Shown here: one piece after another, positions 1 through 7,299 of the stretch
Numbering within the stretch: the stretch's first letter is position 1
How the letters are laid out: each line of letters opens with the position of its first letter
Notes under the pieces: model-generated
The model's database searches: none
The model's input: only the letters and a program-made list of their open reading frames with translations
What the model was told of the DNA's origin: nothing
Translations under genes and position numbers: made by a program
Source: Thermoguttaceae bacterium
GTDB lineage: Bacteria; Planctomycetota; Planctomycetia; Pirellulales; Thermoguttaceae
Direction of reading: 5' to 3'
DNA length: 15,012 nt
Assembly: GCA_024653385.1 (NCBI GenBank)
Contig: JANLFZ010000004.1
Location: 1 to 15,012, forward strand

Positions 1-1
1 G

Positions 2-577
2 ATCGTTCGGCCGCGGGGAGTGACGATCACCACGATCTTCCTCATCGTGTTGGGGGTGAATCTGGTGATCCTTGCGTTCGACTTTCCGCGCACCATTTCG
101 CTGACGCTGTTCTTTTTCGTCGTGGCGGCGGCGCTGGGATTGTGGTTGTTGTTCCTCAAGAAACCCGAGCTGTTGCCCGCGGTCACCCACCTGCTGCGCC
201 GTTTCCAGCCGCTGGCCAATACGACGTTCTTCTGGGCGTTTGTGGGCCTGTTGGGGTTCATCTTCGTCGTCTCGATCATCACCACCCGGTTCGACTATTG
301 GGAGGTCCGCCGCAACGAACTGTTGCACCACCACGGGATTCTTGCGAATCTGGAGCGGTTTCCGGCGCCGAACCTCCGCATCGACAAGGAGATTACCGAC
401 GTGTTCGAGTACCTGCTGCTGGGGTCGGGGCGCCTGATACTCCAGATCAGCAGCGAGCGGCGGGCCGTGATCCTCGACAACGTGCCGTTCATCCGGAAGA
501 AGGAGGCGGCCCTGACGCGGATGCTCGGCGCACTGCACGTCGAGGTCTCCGACGGGGACCAAGGCATTCCCATGTAG
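2..577 (+). CDS. Small membrane protein with three N-terminal helices, probably 5'-partial
   Basis: Unrecognised membrane protein. Counting from the GTG at 20 (185 residues), hydrophobic segments lie at about residues 3-20, 27-46 and 69-88. A soluble C-terminal domain follows (about 90-178), containing FDYWEVRRNELLHHHG (91-106) and a mixed strand pattern ending near 176. That domain faintly recalls bacterial PH-like (bPH/DUF304) domains of membrane proteins, but this is only an impression. The frame has no stop between base 2 and the GTG, the GTG has no properly spaced Shine-Dalgarno (the GGGGA touches it), and the codons before it read RPRG, the positive charge expected before a first helix. 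I therefore think the true start lies left of the window. The stop is TAG at 575-577. Function is unknown. Confidence 0.8.
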   Translation: MVRPRGVTITTIFLIVLGVNLVILAFDFPRTISLTLFFFVVAAALGLWLLFLKKPELLPAVTHLLRRFQPLANTTFFWAFVGLLGFIFVVSIITTRFDYWEVRRNELLHHHGILANLERFPAPNLRIDKEITDVFEYLLLGSGRLILQISSERRAVILDNVPFIRKKEAALTRMLGALHVEVSDGDQGIPM

Positions 578-580
578 CGG

Positions 581-619
581 GGCGCGAACCCTCGCCTTTC
601 CACGCGCCTGGGTCTTTTT
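581..619 (+). terminator. Candidate intrinsic terminator after the membrane protein gene
   Basis: A perfect 6-bp GC inverted repeat, GGCGCG (581-586) and CGCGCC (603-608), can extend by one G-T pair and encloses a 16-base loop. It is followed by a T-rich run TCTTTTT (613-619). It sits between the membrane protein stop and the next ribosome binding site, where a terminator would be expected. The stem is short and the loop long, so this is only a candidate. Confidence 0.35.
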
Positions 620-634
620 GGTCTCTTGCATTCT

Positions 635-642
635 GGAGGAGG
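635..642 (+). promoter_or_regulatory. Strong ribosome binding site fixing the hydrolase start
   Basis: GGAGGAGG ends three bases before the GTG at 646, and its first GGAGG core has six bases of spacing to that GTG. This is the strongest Shine-Dalgarno seen in the window. It fixes the start at GTG 646, although the same frame is open upstream to 142. Confidence 0.8.
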
Positions 643-645
643 ACC

Positions 646-2124
646 GTGCTTCAGAAAGCGACACGGGCCATCCGGCCCGCGATAGTCCGTCGCGCCCTCG
701 CGGTTTGGGGGCTTTGCCTGGCGTCGGCCGTCGCGTCGGCCGCCGGACCGCTCCCCAAAGTCCGCATCGCGCCCGATGGGCGCGGCTTCCAGACGGCCGA
801 CGGCAAGCCATTCGCGCCAATGGGCGTCAACTATTTTCGCCCCGGGACCGGCTGGGCGCCCCAGCTCTGGAAGCAATTCGACGCCGACGCCACGCGCCGC
901 GACTTCGCCCGCATGAAAGAGATCGGCGTCAATTGCGTGCGGGTGTTCTTGAGCTACGGGTCGTTTTTCACGGAACCCGACTCGCTTCGGTCGGACGGTA
1001 TCGCCAAGCTCGACCGGTTGCTCGACATTGCCGAGACCGCGGGCATTTACATCCATCCCACCGGCCCGGACCATTGGGAGGGCCTGCCGCCGTGGGCCTC
1101 GGGCGACCGCGTCGCCGACGAACGGGTGCTGGCCGCCCTCGAGAACTTCTGGAAGCAATTGGCTGCCCGGTATCGCGGGCGCGGCGCGCTGTTCGCCTAT
1201 GATCTGCTCAACGAGCCCAGTGTCTCGTGGGACACGCCCGTCATGCGCACCAAGTGGAACCGCTGGCTGGCGTCGCGCTACGGTTCGGCCGAGAAGGCGG
1301 CCCAGGCGTGGCGCGTGCGACCCGAGGCGCTTCGCTGGGGCGAGCAGCCGCCACCCGCGCCGAAGGCGCTAGCCGACGACCCGCAACTGCTCGACTACCA
1401 GCGTTTCCGCGAGGAGATTGCCGACCAATGGACGCGGCGCCAGGTGGCGGCCATCAAGTCGGCCGATCCCGAGGCTTTGGTCACGGTGGGGTTCATCCAG
1501 TGGAGCGTGCCGGCGGTCCTGCCCGGCGTGCAGCACTACGCGGCGTTCCGGCCCGACCGGCAGGCGCCGCTGCTGGACTTCCTCGAAGTCCATTTCTATC
1601 CCTTGGCCCGCGGGTTCTACACCTATGCCGGTGAGGAAGACGAGCTGCGCAATCTGGCGTACCTCGAGTGCGTCGTGCGCGAGGTTGCCGCGCCCGGCAA
1701 ACCGGTGGTGCTGGCGGAGTTCGGTTGGTACGGCGGGGGCAAGCTGACGATCAACCGCGGCACCCATCCGCCGGCCACCGAGGAACAACAGGCCGCTTGG
1801 TGCCGCCACGCCATCGAGACGACCGAGGGCCTGGCCACGGGTTGGCTCAACTGGGGCCTGTACGATCATCCCCAGGCCCGCGACGTGACCCAACTGACCG
1901 GGTTGTGGACGGTCGAGGGGAAACCCAAGGCGTGGTCGCGAGAATTCCAGGCCCTTGCCGGGCGACTGTCATCGGCGCGGGTCCCGCCGCGCCAACTCGG
2001 CCCGCGCCCCAAACTCGACTGGGACCGCGCCATCACCGATCCGAAGGCCCTGGACCAGTTCCGCGAGGAGTACCTTCGGGCGTTCCGGGCCTCGCGGGTT
2101 TCAGGGCGGCCAGATACGCACTGA
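646..2124 (+). CDS. Secreted clan GH-A glycoside hydrolase (GH5/cellulase-like)
   Basis: Predicted secreted glycoside hydrolase of 492 residues. Residues 1-32 look like a signal peptide: basic start, hydrophobic stretch ALAVWGLCLASAVA, and an A-S-A cleavage site near 30-32. The rest fits a retaining (beta/alpha)8 barrel of clan GH-A. GVNYFRP (60-66) forms the first strand and CVRVF (97-101) the next. LLNEP (187-191) carries the likely acid/base Glu190, HFYP is at 316-319, and VVLAEFGWYG (354-363) carries the likely nucleophile Glu358. The segment WNRWLASRYG (204-213), followed by an Ala/Trp-rich stretch, recalls GH42 and related families, so the exact family and substrate are uncertain (beta-glucan, mannan and beta-galactoside are all possible). 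The start is set by the GGAGGAGG site at 635-642. The last 92 bases overlap tail-to-tail with a pectic-lyase-like fragment on the other strand, which suggests a polysaccharide-use neighbourhood. Confidence 0.85.
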   Translation: MLQKATRAIRPAIVRRALAVWGLCLASAVASAAGPLPKVRIAPDGRGFQTADGKPFAPMGVNYFRPGTGWAPQLWKQFDADATRRDFARMKEIGVNCVRVFLSYGSFFTEPDSLRSDGIAKLDRLLDIAETAGIYIHPTGPDHWEGLPPWASGDRVADERVLAALENFWKQLAARYRGRGALFAYDLLNEPSVSWDTPVMRTKWNRWLASRYGSAEKAAQAWRVRPEALRWGEQPPPAPKALADDPQLLDYQRFREEIADQWTRRQVAAIKSADPEALVTVGFIQWSVPAVLPGVQHYAAFRPDRQAPLLDFLEVHFYPLARGFYTYAGEEDELRNLAYLECVVREVAAPGKPVVLAEFGWYGGGKLTINRGTHPPATEEQQAAWCRHAIETTEGLATGWLNWGLYDHPQARDVTQLTGLWTVEGKPKAWSREFQALAGRLSSARVPPRQLGPRPKLDWDRAITDPKALDQFREEYLRAFRASRVSGRPDTH

Positions 2125-2602
2125 GAACGCCCATGTTGCGCACGAAAGTGCCGCAATCGATCACGCGCCGCGTGGGGTCCTGCGGGCCGTGGTACTTGAG
2201 TGTCCCCGTCTCGACCCACCGGCCCTGATCGTCGAGATCGGCGATGACCTTTCGCACCTGGTCGATCGTGCGGGGCGAGACCCGGCCGCCAGCGGGCCGG
2301 CCCAATGCCCGGAGGTCCTTGGGGTCCGCCGCGCGGAGTCTCTGGTACTGGCGCTCGAGGGCGTCCAGATGGTGCCCCACCTTGAAGGCGTAGTGGGTGG
2401 GCACATCGCCGTCGTCGTACGTGAGTTGGTAATCGCGCGTGAAGTACAGCGGACGGTTGCTCTTCAGTTCGTAGAAGCGGGCCAGGCGCCCGTCGGGAAG
2501 CTGCGACCGGCGCAGGTACGCGATGGCGCGGGCCACCGGGCACGGCGAACATGATACGGCCGCGCATGTCCGCCCGGCAAGCCGATCGCGGCTGGTGTGC
2601 AT
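2033..2602 (-). pseudogene. C-terminal remnant of a PL10-like pectic acid lyase
   Basis: Reading the minus strand from 2602, the frame gives about 190 residues. From about 2533 it looks like the C-terminal end of pectic acid lyases of family PL10: AIAYLRRSQLPDG, then LARFYELKSNRPLYF, RDYQLTYDD and THYAFKVGHHLD, and a closing segment TFVRNMGVLSAYLAAL. The catalytic N-terminal part is missing. The stretch 2533-2602 (MHTSRDRLAGRTCAAV and following) does not look like this family in any minus frame I read, and the stop codon of the next upstream gene lies at 2611-2613. I infer a 5'-deleted remnant, though a short expressed protein cannot be excluded. Similarity probably ends near 2085; the codons beyond, to the TGA at 2033-2035, lie over the 3' end of the glycoside hydrolase gene. 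No Shine-Dalgarno is evident before the ATG at 2602. The family assignment is from memory of motifs. Confidence 0.5.
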
Positions 2603-2610
2603 GCGGGGAG

Positions 2611-5295
2611 CTACTCGGGCTTGGCGCGGCGGTCGTCGGGCTTCTTGGGCATCTGCATGTCCAGTTCGACGTGTGCCCACAGGCCGGCCGGCTCCAATAA
2701 GACGTCGAGCAGCAAGCCGCGAAACCAGTTCAGCGGCGGGGCTTGGTAGCCGGACGGAGGACCGCGGTCCCGGTGGGACTCCAGGGCGGTCGAGGTCCAA
2801 AACGCGGCCCCGCCGGCCGGCCGGCGATAGACGTACTGCCCGCCAAGCGGATCGATCAGCCGGGCGTCGAAGAGCCGCTCGGCGACGTCTTTCGCCTGGT
2901 CGCCGGGCACATGGAGTTGCTCGGTCATCTGGTGCATCAGGCGGAGATTGCCCAGCGAGGTTTCACGGGTCCGGTCGTAGCCCAGCTTGTTGAGGAAGGG
3001 GGTCAGCCGGGCGTTCGACAGATCGACCGCCCGGACCCGCACCTGCGCCGGCCGCGGCGCTTGCTCGAACCGCAGTTGGCTGGTGACGGTCTCGAGCAAG
3101 TCGCGATGGAACGAGAAGACGATAAACTGCTCGGTCTGGCGCTTCCACAGGCCGAACCGGCCGGCCGAATACCCGGCAGGGTCTGCCGGCGCCGTCTCGA
3201 CGAACGGAAGGAACCGGCTCACCGGCCCCGCCTGCCCGGTCGTCCCCACGTAGCCCACGACGAGCCTGCGAAGGCGCTCGATCATCCCCAACGGGCCGGG
3301 GACCTCGGGCGCATCGAGCGGCAAGGCGACAAACTGCACTCCGCCGAAGATCCGCTGGTCGCGCAGCACCGCCTCGCCGGCAATCGAGTCGCCCTCGATC
3401 GGCGCCAGGCGCCGCGCATCGGGCTCGCCCAGTTGGCGTTGCAACCGCTCGTAGTTCTGCCTGGCCAGCGGGCTCATGCGCAGATCGATCGTCACGCGCT
3501 CGCGGCCCTCGCCGATGCTTCGGCGTTGGATGCCGGCCATCACCGGATCCAGTCGCTGCCAGTTCGAACGGTAGAACTCGGAAAACCGGCGGTACATCTC
3601 GATTTCGGCCGGGCTGGCGGTCTTGATTTCGATATCGGGCACGGGGATGAAATACCCCCGCGGACCCCGCAGCGAGTCGCGAAACCCGCCCGCAACCAGT
3701 TCCACCCGGCTGCCGTCGGACCGCGAACCGAACCCCGGCGGCAGAAAGTCGCCGGCCGCGAGGTTCTCGAGCGTCGCGCCGGGCCGCTTCTCCGCGGCCG
3801 AGGCCAGGCGCGCCATTTCCGCCAGCTCGATGTCGGCCGCGGCCTGCATGCGCCGCGTCATCTCGATGCGGTAGTGCGGCGAGGTGAGGTTGCGGAAGAA
3901 CTCGCTCGAGGCGTAGAGAAAGACCGTGTCCTCGCGCGATAGCGGCATGAGCGATCGGGCGTGGCGAAACTCGGGCAGTTGGCCCAGGCTCCCCTTGCCG
4001 TCACGCACTTCGAGGAACCGCCGCACCAGCGTGCGCGACGTGGCGATCAAGTGGTAATCTCCATCGGCCACGTAGAACGATCGCAGCCGGCCGTCGGGCG
4101 AGGTAAGCAGCGAGACCTCGCGCCCGGCGATCAGGTGCCGCTCCTCGGAGGCGCCGGGCACGGCCTTGACGCGCTGGCGGCGCTGCTGCTGGAAATCCTT
4201 GGCCAACATGCCGGTCTGTCGGGCCTGGAACAGCAACCCGTACGCGCCGCCCTCGGCCAGGAACATGTCGGTGCCGACGATCGCCACGTCGGCGATGACC
4301 ACGCCGCCGAGCAGCCGGGCCAACGCCGTGGTCTCGACCGCGAGCTGGTTCTCGAATCGCTCGCGCATGCGCGTGTCGAGCCCGCGCGTCGCCACGAGAT
4401 TCTTGAGGTCACCACCCCAAAGGGCCAGCGTGTCTTGAAACCACAGGAAATGGTTGAAGTTGCCGAAACGCACGTAGAAGCACTCGGCGGGCACGTGCAG
4501 GGCCAAGGGCTCGACCTTGACGTCGGCCGGTACCTCGGGCAGTTCCGCCTCGGCCACGGCGGCCGGCTCAGGAAGCGGCAGCGACGCAACTTCCCCGGCC
4601 GGCGTGGGCGCCAAGAACCGCTCGCGCTGGTACGCCAGGCGCACCGTCTCCGTGCCCGCGGCCAGCCCGAGTTCGTCGGAGAGCATGTCCATCCAGTTTT
4701 CGGCCTTGGGCTTGCGCGGCAAGGACAGCCCCAGGCGGCGAGCCAGCATCGACTGGAGGTAGTTCTCGACCAAAGGCGGATAATCCGGCCGATGCTGCCA
4801 GAAACCCGGCTTGGCCGTGTACTGCTTCCACCACGCCCCAAGCAGCCGGCGATGACTCGCCGGGTGGACCGCCGGCACGACGGAAAGCGTCTGGCTCGCG
4901 CCCGACGAAAGCGTGATCTTCAAAGGCTGCCGGCCCAAAAACAGAAAGTACACGTTCGTGCGTCCCGGCCGGTCGAGCACCTCGCCCAACGCGCGCAGCG
5001 CCGGTCGGCGCGCGTTGCCGAGCAAGTCGGTAACGACCCGCGGAACCCCTCGCTGTTCGATGGCCGGGTACAGGACCCGGCCGTCCTGCTCCGCCACGTG
5101 CAAGCCGCCGATGCCCAGCGGCTCGGACAAGAGCGACTCAGGCAGCTCGACTTCCAGGCGGCCCACGCCAAACGGTTCTCCGACAAACGCCTCGGCGCGG
5201 AGCCTCGCCTGGGCCTCCGCGGCCTGGGGCAACGCGGCCAACAGCCCCATGGCGGTGCAGACCGTCGCCGCGATGCATTTCCGAAAACAAAGCAT
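2611..5295 (-). CDS. Large secreted protein of unknown function (894 aa)
   Basis: I do not recognise a named family. The N-terminus is a clear signal peptide (basic RK, then ATVCTAMGLLAALPQAAEA), with cleavage likely near 28-30. A strand-rich region (30-150) contains FGVGRLEVELPE (42-53). A second region holds AWWKQYT (154-160) and YPPLVENYL (172-180). A Pro/Ala/Glu linker spans about 228-266. The central part (268-470) runs from VPAECFYVRFGNFNHFLWF to FRHARSLMPLSREDTVFLY and loosely resembles DUF3352-like secreted proteins, in which a score-like 'SLGQLPEF' segment precedes a strand. The rest is a long Arg-rich soluble region with no membrane anchor or known catalytic motif. ATG 5295 is preceded by a good Shine-Dalgarno (GGGAGA, complement of 5302-5307). 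It lies 78 bp downstream of ispH on the same strand, so cotranscription is possible. Conservation in planctomycetes is my recollection of similar proteins, not a search result. Confidence 0.9.
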   Translation of the reverse strand: MLCFRKCIAATVCTAMGLLAALPQAAEAQARLRAEAFVGEPFGVGRLEVELPESLLSEPLGIGGLHVAEQDGRVLYPAIEQRGVPRVVTDLLGNARRPALRALGEVLDRPGRTNVYFLFLGRQPLKITLSSGASQTLSVVPAVHPASHRRLLGAWWKQYTAKPGFWQHRPDYPPLVENYLQSMLARRLGLSLPRKPKAENWMDMLSDELGLAAGTETVRLAYQRERFLAPTPAGEVASLPLPEPAAVAEAELPEVPADVKVEPLALHVPAECFYVRFGNFNHFLWFQDTLALWGGDLKNLVATRGLDTRMRERFENQLAVETTALARLLGGVVIADVAIVGTDMFLAEGGAYGLLFQARQTGMLAKDFQQQRRQRVKAVPGASEERHLIAGREVSLLTSPDGRLRSFYVADGDYHLIATSRTLVRRFLEVRDGKGSLGQLPEFRHARSLMPLSREDTVFLYASSEFFRNLTSPHYRIEMTRRMQAAADIELAEMARLASAAEKRPGATLENLAAGDFLPPGFGSRSDGSRVELVAGGFRDSLRGPRGYFIPVPDIEIKTASPAEIEMYRRFSEFYRSNWQRLDPVMAGIQRRSIGEGRERVTIDLRMSPLARQNYERLQRQLGEPDARRLAPIEGDSIAGEAVLRDQRIFGGVQFVALPLDAPEVPGPLGMIERLRRLVVGYVGTTGQAGPVSRFLPFVETAPADPAGYSAGRFGLWKRQTEQFIVFSFHRDLLETVTSQLRFEQAPRPAQVRVRAVDLSNARLTPFLNKLGYDRTRETSLGNLRLMHQMTEQLHVPGDQAKDVAERLFDARLIDPLGGQYVYRRPAGGAAFWTSTALESHRDRGPPSGYQAPPLNWFRGLLLDVLLEPAGLWAHVELDMQMPKKPDDRRAKPE

Positions 5296-5301
5296 GACGA
5301 G

Positions 5302-5357
5302 TCTCCCGTCGGTTCAGACGCCCCTTCTCATCATAGGCCGACGCCTCGGCAGGCGAA
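5302..5357 (-). promoter_or_regulatory. Ribosome binding site and weak candidate promoter for the 894-aa gene
   Basis: On the minus strand, TATGAT (complement of 5330-5335) matches five of six bases of a sigma-70 -10 box. It would start a transcript near 5323, giving a leader of about 28 bases with a Shine-Dalgarno GGGAGA at 5302-5307. The -35 position is poor: TTCGCC at a 16-base spacing matches only three of six. A short hairpin (GCCGA/TCGGC, 5337-5350) lies next to it without a T-run. The ribosome site is convincing, the promoter much less so. Confidence 0.3.
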
Positions 5358-5373
5358 ATGGCACAAGCCGCGG

Positions 5374-6297
5374 TCACGCGCGCAGTTCCTTCGGCAACGG
5401 AAAATGCACGTTCTCCTGCCGGACCGTGGCCGACTCGACCGAAGCGCCGAAACGGTCTTCGAGCCATCGCACGCAATCGGCCACCAGCGATTCCGGCGCG
5501 CTGGCACCGGCCGTCAAGAGCACGGTCTCGACGCCCGAGAACCACGCGGGGTCGATCTGCGAGGCATCGTCGATCAGGTGGGATGGGACCCCCGCGGCCC
5601 GGGCGATTTCGGCCAGGCGCTGGCTGTTCGAGCTGTTCTGGCTGCCCACGACCAGCACCAACTCCGCGCGGCGCGAGAGCGCGCGCACGGCTTCCTGGCG
5701 GTTTTGCGTGGCGTAGCAGATGTCGTCCTTGGCCGGTCCGACCAGTTTGGGAAAGCGGCGGCGGAGGCGATCGACGATCCGCGCCGCGTCGTCGACCGAG
5801 AGCGTCGTTTGCGTCAGGAAGGCGACACGATCCGGGTCGGGTACTTTCAAACGATCGACATCGTCCTCGTCTTCGACGAGCACGATCGCGTCCGGGGCCT
5901 CGCCCAGGGTGCCCAACACCTCGTCGTGTCCCGCGTGGCCGACCAGCACCACGGTGAACCCCTCGCGCGCGAAACGGACCGCCTCGCGGTGGACCTTGGT
6001 GACCAAAGGGCAGGTGGCGTCGATCGTACGAAGACCCCGTTGCGCCGCGACGCGGCGGATCTCGGGGGAAACGCCGTGTGCCGAATAGAGGACCACGGCA
6101 CCGTCGGGGACCTCGCCGAGCGCATCGACGAACACGGCCCCGAGGCGGCGGAAACGGTCGACCACCCATCGGTTGTGGACGATCTCGTGGTACACGTAGA
6201 CCGGGGGGCCAAACCGCTGGATGGCCAGCTCGAGGCTGGCGACCGCCATGTTCACGCCGGCACAGAACCCCCTTGGGTTGGCCAGGAGGACGCGCAT
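5374..6297 (-). CDS. ispH: 4-hydroxy-3-methylbut-2-enyl diphosphate reductase (IspH/LytB)
   Basis: Last enzyme of the MEP pathway: a cytoplasmic 4Fe-4S protein that reduces HMBPP to IPP and DMAPP. The 307 residues are the usual length. The three cluster cysteines are present: Cys12 in NPRGFCAGV, Cys96 in DATCPLV and Cys194 in DDICYATQNR. Substrate-site residues of the family are also there: His41 in EIVHN, His74 in SAHGV, His121 and Glu126 in VGHAGHDEV, Thr164 in LTQTT, and SQNSSNS (219-225). The start is placed at ATG 6297, because the protein then begins MRVLLANPRG as in the family and a GGGAG lies five bases upstream (complement of 6303-6307). The longer open frame to 6396 runs into hpnC. 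It diverges from hpnC by 28 bp, which links precursor supply to squalene synthesis. The 894-aa secreted protein gene follows 78 bp downstream. Confidence 0.97.
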   Translation of the reverse strand: MRVLLANPRGFCAGVNMAVASLELAIQRFGPPVYVYHEIVHNRWVVDRFRRLGAVFVDALGEVPDGAVVLYSAHGVSPEIRRVAAQRGLRTIDATCPLVTKVHREAVRFAREGFTVVLVGHAGHDEVLGTLGEAPDAIVLVEDEDDVDRLKVPDPDRVAFLTQTTLSVDDAARIVDRLRRRFPKLVGPAKDDICYATQNRQEAVRALSRRAELVLVVGSQNSSNSQRLAEIARAAGVPSHLIDDASQIDPAWFSGVETVLLTAGASAPESLVADCVRWLEDRFGASVESATVRQENVHFPLPKELRA

Positions 6298-6325
6298 GTT
6301 TGCTCCCGCGGGAAAACGGGCCATA
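6298..6325. promoter_or_regulatory. 28-bp divergent junction between ispH and hpnC
   Basis: The whole space between two divergent start codons is 28 bases. It contains the ispH ribosome binding site (CTCCC at 6303-6307, read as GGGAG on the minus strand). On the plus strand, CATAAT (6322-6327) matches five of six bases of a -10 box and overlaps the first hpnC ATG. TTGCTC at 6300-6305 is a weak -35 at a 16-base spacing. Promoter elements for at least one direction must therefore lie inside the opposite gene. No room exists for separate operators. Confidence 0.4.
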
Positions 6326-7282
6326 ATGGAACTCATGCCGAGCGACCTCTTTGCCGCCGACTTCGAATTGTACGGGCCTCGTGCCGCGCCGCCCAAGCCC
6401 CCCTCGCTGCGGTGCAGCCGCCGGTACTGCCGCCGGCTGGCCAGACGGCACTACGAGAACTTCACCGTGGCCAGCTTCCTGTTGCCCCGACGGCTGCGGC
6501 AACACGTGTATCACCTTTACGCATACTGCCGCTGGGCCGACGACCTGGCCGACCAGCCCGGCGATCCGGCGCAACGCCTGGCCCTGTTGGACTGGTGGGA
6601 AGTGCAGCTTCGCGACTGCTTCCGGGGGCGCGCGGTCCATCCCGTGTTCGTGGCGCTGCGCGAGACGATCGACGAGTTCGGGATCCCGCCCGACCCCTTC
6701 ATCGACCTGTTGGTCGCCTTCCGGCAGGACCAGCGCGTGGTGCGCTACGAGACTGCCGATCAGGTGCTCGACTATTGCCGCTATTCGGCCAACCCCGTGG
6801 GCCGGCTGGTCTTGTACCTGGGCCGGTGCCACGAGCCCGCCTTGACGGTCTACTCCGACGCGATTTGCACCGGGCTGCAGTTGGCCAACTTCTGCCAGGA
6901 CGTGGCATTGGACTGGGAGCGGGGACGGGTGTACTTGCCGCTGGCGCATTGCCGGCAGTTCGGCTACGACGAGGCCATGTTCGCCCGGCGCGAGCCGAAC
7001 GAGGCGTTTCGGCGTCTGTTGGCCGCCGAAGTGGCCGAGGCCGAGGGCTGGCTTCGCCGCGGCCTGCCGCTGGTCGATCTGGTCCCCAGGGCGCTCCGGC
7101 TCGACGTATTCCTGTTCGTGTCGGGCGGGCTGGCGATTCTCGAGGCCATCCGCCGCGCCGACTACGACGTATGGAACCGCCGGCCGAAGCTGTCGAAACT
7201 CGACAAGCTCTGCCTGGTCGTCGGCTGTTGGTGGCGACTGCGCCGGGGGAATCTCGTGCCCCAGCCAAGGGACCCGGGGTAA
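6326..7282 (+). CDS. hpnC: Hydroxysqualene synthase HpnC
   Basis: Trans-isoprenyl-diphosphate synthase family protein. HpnC converts presqualene diphosphate to hydroxysqualene. The 318 residues show YENFTVASFLLP (43-54), typical of HpnC. The first Asp-rich motif is CRWADDLAD (DDLAD at 72-76). The second is NFCQDVALDWERGRVYLP, with Asp192 and Asp196 for Mg-diphosphate binding. There is no N-terminal signal. The start is between ATG 6326 and ATG 6335 (MPSDLFAADFELYGP). Neither has a good Shine-Dalgarno; a -10-like CATAAT over the first ATG would place the transcript start near 6334 and would favour the second. It is the first gene of the hpnC-hpnD-hpnE operon, with 17 bp to hpnD, and HpnE next door argues for squalene rather than phytoene synthesis. 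Confidence 0.93.
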   Translation: MELMPSDLFAADFELYGPRAAPPKPPSLRCSRRYCRRLARRHYENFTVASFLLPRRLRQHVYHLYAYCRWADDLADQPGDPAQRLALLDWWEVQLRDCFRGRAVHPVFVALRETIDEFGIPPDPFIDLLVAFRQDQRVVRYETADQVLDYCRYSANPVGRLVLYLGRCHEPALTVYSDAICTGLQLANFCQDVALDWERGRVYLPLAHCRQFGYDEAMFARREPNEAFRRLLAAEVAEAEGWLRRGLPLVDLVPRALRLDVFLFVSGGLAILEAIRRADYDVWNRRPKLSKLDKLCLVVGCWWRLRRGNLVPQPRDPG

Positions 7283-7299
7283 CGCCCGGTGCATCAGGG

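Noticed and set aside
142..645. Extension of the glycoside hydrolase frame upstream to 142
   Set aside because: It overlaps the membrane protein gene in another frame and lacks hydrolase character. The strong GGAGGAGG site and the signal peptide place the start at 646.
1866..2567. Second minus-strand frame over the pectic-lyase-like region
   Set aside because: Arg/Pro-rich translation without motifs. The lyase-like motifs lie in the other frame, and I saw no frameshift that would join the two into a longer lyase.
5337..5350. Hairpin GCCGA/TCGGC between ispH and the 894-aa gene
   Set aside because: Only five base pairs and no T-run in either direction, so it is not supported as a terminator.
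6298..6396. N-terminal extension of IspH to 6396
   Set aside because: It would overlap the start of hpnC and adds residues absent from the family. ATG 6297 has a good ribosome site and gives the usual N-terminus.
3961..7299. Very long plus-strand open frame running into hpnD
   Set aside because: It is antisense to the 894-aa gene and to ispH, and overlaps hpnC. Its translation is rich in Arg, His, Gln and Pro without domain motifs, typical of a stop-poor frame in GC-rich DNA. Only the hpnD part from 7300 is real.
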